A stretch of 43,802 nt of DNA from Planctomycetota bacterium. GTDB lineage: Bacteria; Planctomycetota; Planctomycetia; Pirellulales; Pirellulaceae. The notes under the pieces were generated by a model that had not been told where the DNA came from, made no database searches, and saw only the letters and a program-made list of their open reading frames with translations. The stretch spans positions 1-43,802 of the forward strand of contig JAPLNL010000090.1 of NCBI GenBank assembly GCA_026692905.1, in the 5' to 3' direction. Positions within the stretch are counted from its first letter, which is position 1. The number at the start of each line of letters is the position of its first letter. Both the position numbers and the translations under genes were made by a program. Shown here one piece after another: positions 32,578-41,128 of this stretch.

Positions 32578-32763
32578 CGCTATGCAGTTCCCGTTCGACT
32601 CACAAGCTTTCTGCTTTTCGATTATGATTGGGGTGCCTTCGCGACGACTGATGGTCGCTCCTCTCCACTGCCATTGTCCGTTCTTTTCGGATTGCCCCGA
32701 ACAGGTTCGTGCATTGAGTGTCCTAAGAACGCATTTTTAGTTTGCTCTCACCACAGTTTCCCA

Positions 32764-35700
32764 ATGTCCATACGCGTTGCCATCCATCACGAAACCAATT
32801 ACCAGTACGATCGACTTGTTACGCTTGGCCCGCAGGTGGTCCGACTTAGGCCAGCACCGCATTGTCGAACCAAAATCGTAAGTTATTCGATGCGCATTAC
32901 TCCGGTCGATCACTTTTGCAACTGGCAGCAAGATCCGCAGGGAAACTATCAAGCTAGGATTGTTTTTCCAAAGCCAGCGAGGCGAATGTCCGTTGTCGTT
33001 GACCTTGTCGCGGATTTAACGGCGATCAATCCTTTCGATTTTTTTCTAGAAAGCTACGCTGACAATTTTCCGTTCGATTACGACCCGCAGTTGTCTCGAG
33101 AGCTTGCCGCTTATCTTGAGACATTGCCGGCGATTCCTCTTGTCGACGCATGGGTCGCGAGTGTGGATCGCACGAAGAAGCCCACGATGGATGCGATAAC
33201 GAGCTTGAATCAGCGATTGCAGACCGAGATTCGCTATGAGATTCGATTGGAAGCAGGTGTGCAAAGTCCCGAAGAGACATTGACTCTCAAGAGCGGCTCG
33301 TGCCGAGATTCCGCATGGTTGCTCGTTCAAATAATGCGGAAGCTAGGACTGGCCGCGAGGTTTGCCTCGGGGTACTTGGTTCAATTGACGGCAGATCAAA
33401 AATCACTGGATGGTCCAAGTGGTCCAGATGCAGATTTTACCGACCTGCATGCTTGGGCGGAGGTTTATTTGCCTGGTGCTGGTTGGGTGGGATTGGACCC
33501 CACGAGCGGGTTGCTGTGTGGCGAGGGTCATTTGCCTGTCGCATGTACACCTGATCCTTCGAGTGCTGCACCGATATCAGGGATGGTTGACGAGGCCGAG
33601 TGTGAGTTTGATTTCTCGATGTCCGTTCAGCGCATGGCCGAGGACCCAAGAACCACGAAGCCTTATTCCGACGAACAATGGAATCGTATCGACGCGTTAG
33701 GCAAAAAAGTCGATGCTCAGCTCGAAAAAGATGATGTACGGCTAACGTTTGGTGGAGAGCCGACCTTTGTATCGATCGATGACATGGAGGGGGCAGAATG
33801 GAATTCGGATGCCGTAGGGCCAAAGAAACGTGGGCTTTCTGGCCAGTTAATCAAACTGCTGCGGCAGCGTTTTGCTCCGGGGGCGATGCTGCATTATGGT
33901 CAAGGCAAGTGGTATCCTGGGGAATCGCTACCTCGCTGGGCGCTAACATGTTTGTGGCGATTGGATGGCCAACCGATTTGGCAGGACGACCGGCTGATTG
34001 GCGATGAGAATCGGGACTATGGATTTAACTTCACTCACGCGAGGCGGTTCACAGATGCACTCGCGAAGTACTTGAATGTAGATCCGCGGTGGATGGTTCC
34101 GGCTTATGAGGACACGTACTATTATCTTTGGCGTGAGCAAAGATTGCCGATCGACATAAGCCCGTGGGACCCAAAGCTGTCAGACGCTGAAGAGAGAAGT
34201 CGGTTAGCTCGAGTTTTCAATCGCGGGCTTAATAAGCCTACGGGGATCGTGCTACCGTTGCGAAGACAATGGTGGCAGGGCAAGGCTAGATGGCAGACGG
34301 GCCCCTGGCCGGTTCGACCGGAAAAGTTGTTTTTGTTGCCGGGCGATTCTGCTATTGGACTTCGACTCCCGTTGGATACTTTACCGACGAGTACTCAATC
34401 CCAGGGGCAGCCGGTTTATCCGATCGATCCCTTTGCATCGAGGCCGCCGTTGCCGCCTGCTTCGCCCGTTGTTCAACGAAAAAGCGATCTGGTTCCTCCG
34501 GCGAACGCGGTTGTTCCTGTTTCCGTTCCTATCAACATGGATGATGATCAGCGATGGGCGGAGGAGTTAGCAAGGCTTCAGGCTGCGGAACGTCGCGATC
34601 CGAAAGCAATCGTAAGAACGGCACTCTGCGTTGAGCCAAGAGACGGACGTATCTATGTGTTCATGCCACCTACCGAGACGCTGGAAGACTATTTGGATTT
34701 GGTTGTCGGGATCGAACAGACAGCAGCGAACCTGCAAATGCCCATCATTTTGGAAGGTTATCTGCCGCCAAGAGACCATCGAATTCAATTGATCAAGGTG
34801 ACGCCGGATCCTGGAGTGATCGAGGTAAACGTTCATCCCGCTAAGGACTGGGAAGAGCTTGTTTACAACACGACCATGATTTATTCAGATGCGCGCCAAT
34901 GTCGGCTCGCGACGGAAAAATTCGATTTGGACGGCAAGCATACGGGGACGGGCGGCGGCAATCACGTTGTCATGGGAGGCCCAACTCCATGGGATAGCCC
35001 GTTCCTTCGTCGTCCGGATATCTTAAGGAGCATGATCGCGTTTTGGATCAATCATCCCTCGCTTTCGTATTTCTTTAGCAATCGGTTTATTGGTCCGACG
35101 AGTCAAGCTCCTAGAGCTGACGAAGGGCGGCGTGATGCTGTTTACGAATTGCAGACAGCCTTGGAATTGATACCCAAACGTGGGCAGGATTGTCCGCCTT
35201 GGTTGGTCGATCGACTGCTGCGGAACTTGCTCGTCGACTTAACGGGAAATACGCATCGATCTGAGTTTTGTATCGACAAGATGTATTCGCCAGATAGTTC
35301 GACAGGGCGGCTTGGGTTGGTTGAGTTGAGGGGATTTGAGATGCCTCCTCATGCTCAGATGAGTTTGGCGACGCAATTGTTGGTTCGTTGCATGGTCGCA
35401 CATTTCTGGCGCAATGAATACACGCAGCCGTTGAAGCGATGGGGTACCGATTTGCATGATCGAATGATGTTGCCGCATTATCTGTGGCGGGACCTGCAAG
35501 AGGTGTTGGGGTACTTACAAACAGATGGATGGAATTGGGAGGACAATTGGTTTGCTCCTCACTTCGAGTTTCGTTTTCCGTCGATTGGAAGCGTGGAATA
35601 CGATGGTGTTTCGATACAATTGCGCAACGCGATTGAACCTTGGTATGTTTTGGGTGAGGAGCCTGCGGGGGGGGCGACAGCCCGTTATGTGGATTCGAGC

Positions 35701-36123
35701 GTTGAGCGACTCGAGGTAAAAGTGGTGGGAATGGACGCGGAAAAGCACCAGCTGCTTTGCAATGGTATCCGGGTCCCACTGCAGTTTGGTGGCGATCCGA
35801 GCACGCAGGTTTCGGGGATACGCTATCGGGCTTGGGCGCCGGTTTCTTGTTTGCATCCGACGTTACCGGTGAACACGCCATTAGTTTTTGATTTGTGGGA
35901 CATTCGAACGGGGCATTCGGTAGGTGGTTGCACTTACCACGTGTCACACCCAGGCGGTCGAAATTATGCCACGTTTCCCGTGAATGCATTAGAAGCCGAA
36001 GGGCGACGGAATGTTCGGTTTCTTCCGTTTGGCCATACGCCAGGTCTGCAAATTCCAAAAATGCCGCGGGCCAATCCTGAATTTCCGTCAACGCTTGATT
36101 TGCGTCGGGAGTGGAGAAAATAA
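32764..36123 (+). CDS. Transglutaminase-like / DUF2126 protein
   Basis: 1119 aa from ATG 32764. The frame opens at 32674, but family homology starts at MSIRVAIHHETNYQYD. An N-terminal bacterial transglutaminase-like beta region (residues 1-100) leads to the catalytic core: Cys near 180 in KSGSCRDSAWLLV, His near 229 in DLHAWAEVYLPGAGW and Asp near 245 in LDPTSG. The remaining 800 residues are DUF2126, with RLTFGGEPTFVSIDDMEG, YGQGKWYPGESLPRW, HTGTGGGNHVVMGG and TGNTHRSEFCIDKMYSPDSS. This two-domain layout is common in proteobacteria and planctomycetes. The thiol triad suggests peptidase, amidase or transglutaminase chemistry, and the physiological substrate is unknown. No signal peptide is seen. 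It appears to be a single-gene unit, ending convergently with the next gene. Confidence 0.93.
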   Translation: MSIRVAIHHETNYQYDRLVTLGPQVVRLRPAPHCRTKIVSYSMRITPVDHFCNWQQDPQGNYQARIVFPKPARRMSVVVDLVADLTAINPFDFFLESYADNFPFDYDPQLSRELAAYLETLPAIPLVDAWVASVDRTKKPTMDAITSLNQRLQTEIRYEIRLEAGVQSPEETLTLKSGSCRDSAWLLVQIMRKLGLAARFASGYLVQLTADQKSLDGPSGPDADFTDLHAWAEVYLPGAGWVGLDPTSGLLCGEGHLPVACTPDPSSAAPISGMVDEAECEFDFSMSVQRMAEDPRTTKPYSDEQWNRIDALGKKVDAQLEKDDVRLTFGGEPTFVSIDDMEGAEWNSDAVGPKKRGLSGQLIKLLRQRFAPGAMLHYGQGKWYPGESLPRWALTCLWRLDGQPIWQDDRLIGDENRDYGFNFTHARRFTDALAKYLNVDPRWMVPAYEDTYYYLWREQRLPIDISPWDPKLSDAEERSRLARVFNRGLNKPTGIVLPLRRQWWQGKARWQTGPWPVRPEKLFLLPGDSAIGLRLPLDTLPTSTQSQGQPVYPIDPFASRPPLPPASPVVQRKSDLVPPANAVVPVSVPINMDDDQRWAEELARLQAAERRDPKAIVRTALCVEPRDGRIYVFMPPTETLEDYLDLVVGIEQTAANLQMPIILEGYLPPRDHRIQLIKVTPDPGVIEVNVHPAKDWEELVYNTTMIYSDARQCRLATEKFDLDGKHTGTGGGNHVVMGGPTPWDSPFLRRPDILRSMIAFWINHPSLSYFFSNRFIGPTSQAPRADEGRRDAVYELQTALELIPKRGQDCPPWLVDRLLRNLLVDLTGNTHRSEFCIDKMYSPDSSTGRLGLVELRGFEMPPHAQMSLATQLLVRCMVAHFWRNEYTQPLKRWGTDLHDRMMLPHYLWRDLQEVLGYLQTDGWNWEDNWFAPHFEFRFPSIGSVEYDGVSIQLRNAIEPWYVLGEEPAGGATARYVDSSVERLEVKVVGMDAEKHQLLCNGIRVPLQFGGDPSTQVSGIRYRAWAPVSCLHPTLPVNTPLVFDLWDIRTGHSVGGCTYHVSHPGGRNYATFPVNALEAEGRRNVRFLPFGHTPGLQIPKMPRANPEFPSTLDLRREWRK

Positions 36124-36170
36124 AAAAGAGCCCGCTGTCGCCACTTTTTTGGGGTGGCGAAAGCGGGCCC
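36122..36170 (-). terminator. Strong hairpin terminator serving minus-strand transcription
   Basis: Arms GCCCGCTGTCGCCAC (36130-36144) and GTGGCGAAAGCGGGC (36154-36168) pair over 15 bp with one mismatch. Read on the minus strand the stem is followed by TCTTTTTT (36129-36122), a classic U-tract. On the plus strand the tail is only CCTTTAG, so it works best for transcripts coming from the right, although it could also stop the DUF2126 transcript. Confidence 0.8.
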
Positions 36171-36529
36171 TTTAGACCGTGAAAGATGGGCCGAACCTAG
36201 TGCGAATAGGTCTGTCGGTTTTCGTCCGAGGTTGCTCGGTCATTCGACGCCGCTAAGATCACGGTACCTCCTTGTTTAGGGAGCGCCAGTGCAGAACATA
36301 CTCCGTCAGCACTGTCTCAACTGCAGTTCCACCGCAGTGATCGAGTTGATTGTCCCTCGACGAGTAGACTTACAGCACTTGCCGTGCCAATGAAGCGTCC
36401 AATCACGTGAAATCATTTTGTGATGCATTTTTCCATGGAATAGCAACAAAAGTTATTTTCGTTTGGAGTAAGCAGAGACGGTTTTGTAAGATTTTCAAAA
36501 TGCCAGCATACGAATTTACAATTTTGCAA
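36171..36529 (-). ncRNA. Gene-free stretch: candidate small RNA or long 3' UTR
   Basis: No conventional gene lies here, yet several short inverted repeats follow one another: CAGTGC...GCACTG (36287-36314), ACTGC...GCAGT (36320-36338), TCGAG...CTCGA (36341-36360) and GCAC...GTGC (36375-36387). The minus-strand reading ends in a strong terminator at 36122-36170. It may be the 3' UTR of the gene at 36530 or a separate small RNA. I could not match it to 6S, SRP, tmRNA or RNase P RNA. Confidence 0.3.
36197..36262 (-). CDS. Possible 21-residue ORF with a near-perfect Shine-Dalgarno
   Basis: On the minus strand AAGGAGGT (36273-36266) lies three bases before GTG 36262, opening 21 codons (VILAASNDRATSDENRQTYS plus a final His) up to TAG at 36197. 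The strong Shine-Dalgarno is the only support, and the spacing is short. It may be chance or a leader-like peptide in the structured region. Confidence 0.2.
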   Translation of the reverse strand: MILAASNDRATSDENRQTYSH

Positions 36530-38833
36530 TTACCTTTTCATGGCTGCAAAAAGAGCTTCGATGTCGTCTAGGGAAGCGTTAGCGGATAGATCTTCTTGCG
36601 GGGTTGGTGGAGACTGAGCGGTTGTCTTCGTAGCGGGGCTTGTTGGTGCGACGGAAGTCGTTTGATTGGCAGAGTTTGATTGAGCTACGGGTTTAACGGT
36701 AGCAAACAATGCCGCGATATCGTCTGCCGAGGCCGTTTCGTTTAATTGCTCGCCTGTTGGGGTAACAGGGGTTACGGGTTTTGGCGTTTTTGTAGGTTGG
36801 TTAGGAGCAGGTGTGGCAGGTTTGATCGACGCCAGAAGCGACGCAATATCACCCGGCGTCGCAACTTGGCTAAGTTCTTCGCCCGCCGAAATTGGGCTCT
36901 TTGGCGTTGGGGATGACGCGGGTATTGGTTTGGATACCTTCGGTGGTGTTTCGGGGCTTACGGCTGGCTTCACGGTCGCGAAGAGGGCGGCAATATCGTC
37001 AGATGTAGCGGGTTCAGCGCGCTCGGCCTGAGAAAGATCAGCTTCTTTCGCGGGAGCGGGCTCGATGCGCGGCTTCGTCGTCGGTTTGACCGTAGCAAAG
37101 AGTGCAGCGATGTCGTCGGCGGTTGCCGCTTCGTTAGGAACGATAGCTTCGAGAGGCTTGGCCGTTTCTGATGTTTGCGTTTTGTGAGCGATCGGAGTCG
37201 TGGTCGGTGTCGTTGAATGCGAGGCTTGGCTCGTAGGTTTAACGGTAGCGAAGAGCGCAGCGATGTCATCCGCTGTGGCCGCTTCGTTAGGATCAACGTC
37301 GAAAACAGGTTTAACGGTTTCGCTTGGTTGCGGTTTGGTCTCAGCAGAGTTTGTAGCGGAGGTGGTTGTTTTCGCTGCCGTTGCCGAAGGCTTGACACTT
37401 GCGAAAAGTGCAGCAATATCATCCGCCGATGCGGCTTCGGTTTTATCTAATTGAGCGAGCGTGGGATCTGGTGTTGTTGCCGGAGGGGCGGGAGGCTTTG
37501 CGTTGGGCTTAACCGTCGCAAAGAGTGAGGCAATGTCGTCTGCCGTTGCAGCTTCGCTTGCATCTGGAGGAGGATCAATTGTCGCCGCTTTCGGTTCCGT
37601 TTTCTTTTCGTTATTGCTAGAAGAGCTTGGGGCGTTCGCTTTGGTATTTGATTTCTGAGTGTTGATTTGGGCAAATAATGCGGCGATATCGTCAGGGCTA
37701 GCAACGGCAGAGATGTCGTTTGATGCCGATTGTGCGTCTTCTGTCTCCGATACCTCTGTACTGGAATTGTCGTTGGGCAGTTCCACCACAGGTTCGGCAT
37801 GAGTCTTTTCGTGTTCGGATGCGCTGGAACCACTTGCATTGGTAGGGAAGGAATGGGGTTGCGAATCGAGTAGGCTCGACTGGTCCTCGGGAGAAGCTTC
37901 TTCAAGTCCTACTGGCGTTTCGGTCCAATTGTTGTCTTCATGAGAAACGATTGCTTTGCCTCGTCGTTTCCCTTCGACTACACCTTCCTCAAGCAAGTCC
38001 ATGGTAGCGTTTAGATCCCGCCCAGCTTCAAGCCCGAGGATGCCAATGTCGCAAGGAAGATGTAGCGGTTCGCCGGCTGTTTTGAAAAAAGCTTTATCCA
38101 ATGTCCTGTCATGAAAGAGGGACATGGCTCTATGGCATGCCGCAGTGGTCGCGGCAAAGTGCAATACGAGGAAGCGGTCCGGCGAGTATCTTGCTACAAG
38201 AGAATCGATGGAGGCATCTGCCGAAAGTTGTTTGCCAATCCGCTGAACAGCTTGTTCTGTAACCATCGCACCATGGGAGCTGATCAGATCAGAATAGTTA
38301 CTCAAGGTGACCATCGCAACGGACGAAGCACCGCGGTGTTGTCCATCTATTGACAGCCAAGCACTGAGAATTGCATCGAAACCTTGTCGATTGAGCAGGT
38401 GCGTGAGTCGATCCTGCCAGGGAGCAGGGATTTTCGAATTGTCGTCGTCTTCAATGACAGGTGGGTGAAACGGTTGTTTTGCAGGACTCGCACGTTGAGA
38501 TTGGAGTTGATTTCGCCACAGGTTCAGGTAGAGGCCACGGTGTGTCCAGTTTTGCAAAAAGTAAAACTTGACAGGTTCCCAACTGATCGATTCGCTACCT
38601 TCCGAGCTGTTATCGTCTTCTGTCCTATTTTTTATGGGCCAAGCGAAAGAGAGCAACAGCAATACAGCTGTTACCTCTGCGGCCAGGCTAAGATTTTCAA
38701 TCGAAAGCAATTGCATGGATAAACCAGGTCGCTCTTCAAATAGGACCAAACTCAAAACGATCATGGAAACGTACCCCCAGGCTTTTGGCATGCGATGTGC
38801 CGATGGAAACCCCAACTTAAATTTCGCTAGCAT
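36530..38833 (-). CDS. Membrane protein with degenerate GGDEF-like domain and nine DDIAALF repeats
   Basis: 767 aa from ATG 38833, with another Met at codon 15. Two N-terminal hydrophobic segments lie at about 18-33 and 50-66. Residues about 138-305 resemble a GGDEF domain (DRLTHLLNRQGFDAILSAWL, SVAMVTLSNYSDLISSHG, LVARYSPDRFLVLHF). The GGDEF signature position reads YSPDRF, so diguanylate cyclase activity is unlikely. Residues about 373-767 are a Pro/Thr/Ala-rich linker carrying nine copies of a helix-like motif, consensus ATADDIAALFATVKP. The last copy (SLDDIEALFAAMKR) forms the extreme C-terminus. The motif recalls the FliM N-terminal SQxEIDALL peptide that binds phosphorylated CheY. A multivalent docking or scaffold protein is inferred. 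Confidence 0.8.
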   Translation of the reverse strand: MLAKFKLGFPSAHRMPKAWGYVSMIVLSLVLFEERPGLSMQLLSIENLSLAAEVTAVLLLLSFAWPIKNRTEDDNSSEGSESISWEPVKFYFLQNWTHRGLYLNLWRNQLQSQRASPAKQPFHPPVIEDDDNSKIPAPWQDRLTHLLNRQGFDAILSAWLSIDGQHRGASSVAMVTLSNYSDLISSHGAMVTEQAVQRIGKQLSADASIDSLVARYSPDRFLVLHFAATTAACHRAMSLFHDRTLDKAFFKTAGEPLHLPCDIGILGLEAGRDLNATMDLLEEGVVEGKRRGKAIVSHEDNNWTETPVGLEEASPEDQSSLLDSQPHSFPTNASGSSASEHEKTHAEPVVELPNDNSSTEVSETEDAQSASNDISAVASPDDIAALFAQINTQKSNTKANAPSSSSNNEKKTEPKAATIDPPPDASEAATADDIASLFATVKPNAKPPAPPATTPDPTLAQLDKTEAASADDIAALFASVKPSATAAKTTTSATNSAETKPQPSETVKPVFDVDPNEAATADDIAALFATVKPTSQASHSTTPTTTPIAHKTQTSETAKPLEAIVPNEAATADDIAALFATVKPTTKPRIEPAPAKEADLSQAERAEPATSDDIAALFATVKPAVSPETPPKVSKPIPASSPTPKSPISAGEELSQVATPGDIASLLASIKPATPAPNQPTKTPKPVTPVTPTGEQLNETASADDIAALFATVKPVAQSNSANQTTSVAPTSPATKTTAQSPPTPQEDLSANASLDDIEALFAAMKR
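36540..37715 (-). repeat. Nine spaced copies of a coding repeat (DDIAALF motif)
   Basis: Approximate copy positions are 36540, 36690, 36820, 36965, 37085, 37235, 37390, 37510 and 37665, each about 50 bases, spaced roughly 120-155 bases apart. The conserved core reads AATATCGTC/GATGTCGTC on the plus strand. The motif is strongly conserved while the linkers vary, so selection acts on the motif and simple slippage does not explain the pattern. Confidence 0.85.
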
Positions 38834-38886
38834 TTGCTAGGCTTTGACGGTTGTGCCGATTATTCCGAAATGGATCGGCTGGGTAC

Positions 38887-38913
38887 TTGACAGTCCTGCC
38901 TCGTACGTAATAA
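38887..38913 (+). promoter_or_regulatory. Promoter-like sequence upstream of the BON gene
   Basis: TTGACA (38887-38892) and TAATAA (38908-38913) are separated by 15 bases, slightly short of the optimum. It lies about 180 bases before the BON-domain gene and points toward it. Confidence 0.35.
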
Positions 38914-39090
38914 GTTGGGGGAAGTGGGTGATTGAGACTGTAGAACTACCATTGCGGGTTAAACACGACGTTACTTCAGGATGTGCAAATGGCAGTTTGA
39001 TAACCGAGTTTTCGGAATCGAAGTCTGATTTCCCTTACTTAAGAAACGGGATCACGGCGGTCGACCGAGAAAAAACGAAGGAGCGGGTCA

Positions 39091-39318
39091 ATGATTGATT
39101 CAGGGTTTCAAGATGTCTTGGGGCAGGCCAAAAAGTTGTTGAATGAGAGTCCTTTTCATGCGCTGCGGATGCTGCATATCGAGCAGTTGGGCGACAACGT
39201 TATGTTGATGGGGCAAGTTGAAAGTTTTTTTTTAAAGCAACTTGCTCAGGAGACGGTACGGTCAGCGACCCGCGGGATTGAGATGATCAATAACGTTGCA
39301 GTGCATCAAAGTCCTTAG
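39091..39318 (+). CDS. Small BON-domain-like protein
   Basis: 75 aa with AAGGAG at 39078-39083 placed well before the ATG. The pattern LNESPFHALRMLHIEQLGDNVMLMGQVESFFLKQLAQETVRSATR followed by MINNVAVHQ matches the BON fold (alpha-beta-beta-alpha-beta) almost end to end. BON domains bind membranes or lipids, or act in homotypic contacts. There is no signal peptide, so this copy is probably cytoplasmic. Neighbours on both sides run on the minus strand, so it is a single-gene unit. Confidence 0.78.
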   Translation: MIDSGFQDVLGQAKKLLNESPFHALRMLHIEQLGDNVMLMGQVESFFLKQLAQETVRSATRGIEMINNVAVHQSP

Positions 39319-39338
39319 ATGCGACTCGTTTGAGTCCT

Positions 39339-39836
39339 TTAAACTCTTCTTTCCACATGCATGAATTCCGATGGCCATTCGTTGAATTCGTCTGCAGGAA
39401 GGTACGTTCGTTCGATGCATCGAAATTCAGATTCGTTCCATGGTTCGAGTATCGCGTCCCCAGCGATATCGGCGAGGACCTTTGTTACATACAAATTCCT
39501 GATTCTAGGCATGGTTAAACGATAAATTTCGGCGCCCCCCACAACAAAACCGATTTTTCCACCTGTTATGAGCGACAAAGCCTCATCGATCGAAGGGGCG
39601 ATGCAAACTCCGGAAAAGTCCCATTTTTTTTGTCTGGATAGCACAATCGTTTGACGCCCTGGAAGGGGTTTTCCGATCGATTCGAATGTCTTCCGACCCA
39701 TGATGAGGGCATGCCCCATCGTCAGCCGTTTGAATCGCTGAAGATCGCTTCGAAGTCGCCAGGGTAACGTGTTGTTGCGTCCGATAACGCCGTTTTGGGA
39801 AACAGCCACGACTGCGCTAAGTTGGTTGGTGCTCAT
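39339..39836 (-). CDS. folA: Dihydrofolate reductase
   Basis: A 165-aa enzyme of the usual bacterial size that reduces dihydrofolate to tetrahydrofolate with NADPH. Landmarks are SAVVAVSQNGVIGRNNTLPWRLRSDLQRFKRLT (Met20-type loop, the conserved LPW, and the acidic residue in RSDLQ that contacts the pterin), MGRKTFESIGKPLPGR (NADPH binding) and FVVGGAEIY (GGxxIY motif). No thyA is seen nearby. Its stop lies 20 bases from the stop of the BON gene, in convergent orientation. Confidence 0.96.
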   Translation of the reverse strand: MSTNQLSAVVAVSQNGVIGRNNTLPWRLRSDLQRFKRLTMGHALIMGRKTFESIGKPLPGRQTIVLSRQKKWDFSGVCIAPSIDEALSLITGGKIGFVVGGAEIYRLTMPRIRNLYVTKVLADIAGDAILEPWNESEFRCIERTYLPADEFNEWPSEFMHVERRV

Positions 39837-39975
39837 TACCTTAGACTACGCGGATGGTAGCCGCTTTACCAGCGGATCAAGCTCCCACTTGTTCTGTTTT
39901 TTGGCTACATTATGAAGCCGTGGACGGTAAGTTGCCGGCCAGGAGTCTTTTGAAATTTCCCAGGAGGTGGAGTGT

Positions 39976-41079
39976 ATGTCAAATTGTTCTTGCCGTTTTT
40001 GTTTTTCCGTAGCTGCGTTTGCGTTGCTGACCATGGTTCTGGCGTCCGTAGGTCAGTCTCAGACTACGGCAACCCCTACCAGCAATTCAAAACCTTTGCC
40101 CAAAGGTACAGAAGCACCTGCAACGCAGCCAATTCAAGGATCGATGACGCAGCACGACATCGAGCACGCTGCACTCATGCGCCTGATCGACTCCATTGAG
40201 CCATACCACAAGCAAAAGGAGCTCAAGGGGGCAGCAACGCTTTCTGGATCGACGACCATGTTGGCCTTGGGCAGCAAGTGGTCTGAGCGATTCAAAAAAT
40301 TCCATCAAGAGGTTGTTTTTTCGCGAGGGACCGATGGAACGGAAGCAGGCATCAAGGCGTTGGCTGAGGATCCAACTGTGATCGCGGGTGCAAGCCGCCC
40401 TCTGACGGAAAAAGATTTGGCTGATCTAAAGAAAGGAAAATGCAAAGACCCTCTCAGTGTGATAGTGGCCCTGGATCCGCTCGCTCTCTACGTCCATAAA
40501 AGCAACCCGATTGCGGGCGTAACACCCGAGCAATTGGAATCGATCTTTCGCGCTCCGGGTGGGAAAGGAAAGCATTTCTCGACGTGGGGTGATTTGGGAG
40601 TGACAGGAGAGTTAGCCTCAAAGCCGATCCGAATTCATTCACGCAGTGAAGTGAGCGGAACGACAACTTTTATCAAGCAAATGGTCCTTCGCGGTGAAGA
40701 AATGGCCAAAGAAGTCCAATTGCATAAGAGCAACCAAGAGATTTGCACTGCAATCGGTACCGACTTGGGAGGAGTTGGAATCTGCGGGTTTGGCGAAGCG
40801 ACCGATCAAGTACGGCCAGTTTCATTGATTATGAACGGAGTACGCGTGCCTGCAACGGAACAAAGCTTCCTGTCTGGACAGTATCCGTTTGTCAGGCCAT
40901 TGTTGCTCATTATCGATAAAGCACAAATGGGCTCCGACGGTGGGTTGAGGGAAGCGGTGCTGCGATATGTATTGAGTCGGGATGGCCAGTTGGAAGCTGT
41001 CCGAGAAGGGTTCTTCCCTCTCGATCCTGCTTTCATTCGCAAGCAACTGGACCAGATTAGTGGTCCGCAGATGCGATAG
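39976..41079 (+). CDS. PstS-like phosphate/anion binding protein
   Basis: 367 aa. CAGGAGGT (39961-39968) is ideal for ATG 39976. A GTG three codons upstream lies inside that site and is rejected. A signal peptide (CFSVAAFALLTMVLASVGQSQ) is followed by a linker and a PBP-like domain: LSGSTTMLALGSKWSERF (anion loop), FSRGTDGTEAGIKAL, VIAGASRPLTEKDL, LSVIVALDPLALYVHKSNPI, SRSEVSGTTTFIKQMVL. These are the hallmarks of PstS-type phosphate receptors. No pstCAB or phoU genes flank it, so it may be an orphan receptor or have a non-transport role. The PDZ gene follows after 49 bases. Confidence 0.88.
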   Translation: MSNCSCRFCFSVAAFALLTMVLASVGQSQTTATPTSNSKPLPKGTEAPATQPIQGSMTQHDIEHAALMRLIDSIEPYHKQKELKGAATLSGSTTMLALGSKWSERFKKFHQEVVFSRGTDGTEAGIKALAEDPTVIAGASRPLTEKDLADLKKGKCKDPLSVIVALDPLALYVHKSNPIAGVTPEQLESIFRAPGGKGKHFSTWGDLGVTGELASKPIRIHSRSEVSGTTTFIKQMVLRGEEMAKEVQLHKSNQEICTAIGTDLGGVGICGFGEATDQVRPVSLIMNGVRVPATEQSFLSGQYPFVRPLLLIIDKAQMGSDGGLREAVLRYVLSRDGQLEAVREGFFPLDPAFIRKQLDQISGPQMR

Positions 41080-41128
41080 TGTTTGTCACTCCGAAACTAC
41101 ACCGATTTCAACATAGAAGAACTTAAAT

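Noticed and set aside
35111-36091. 326-codon minus-strand frame inside the DUF2126 gene
   Set aside because: Composition (Pro/His/Thr/Asn-rich, no domain) is that of an antisense shadow of a well-supported gene.
36257-36273. GATCAC...CCTCCTT resembling the 3' end of 16S rRNA
   Set aside because: Only a few bases match, with an insertion, and there is no rRNA sequence upstream. On the minus strand the same bases read as a Shine-Dalgarno.
36530-38833. Active diguanylate cyclase
   Set aside because: The GGDEF signature is replaced by YSPDRF, so catalytic activity is not supported.
38844-39098. 84-codon plus-strand frame upstream of the BON gene
   Set aside because: No ribosome-binding site, no recognisable content, overlaps the likely promoter and the BON gene start.
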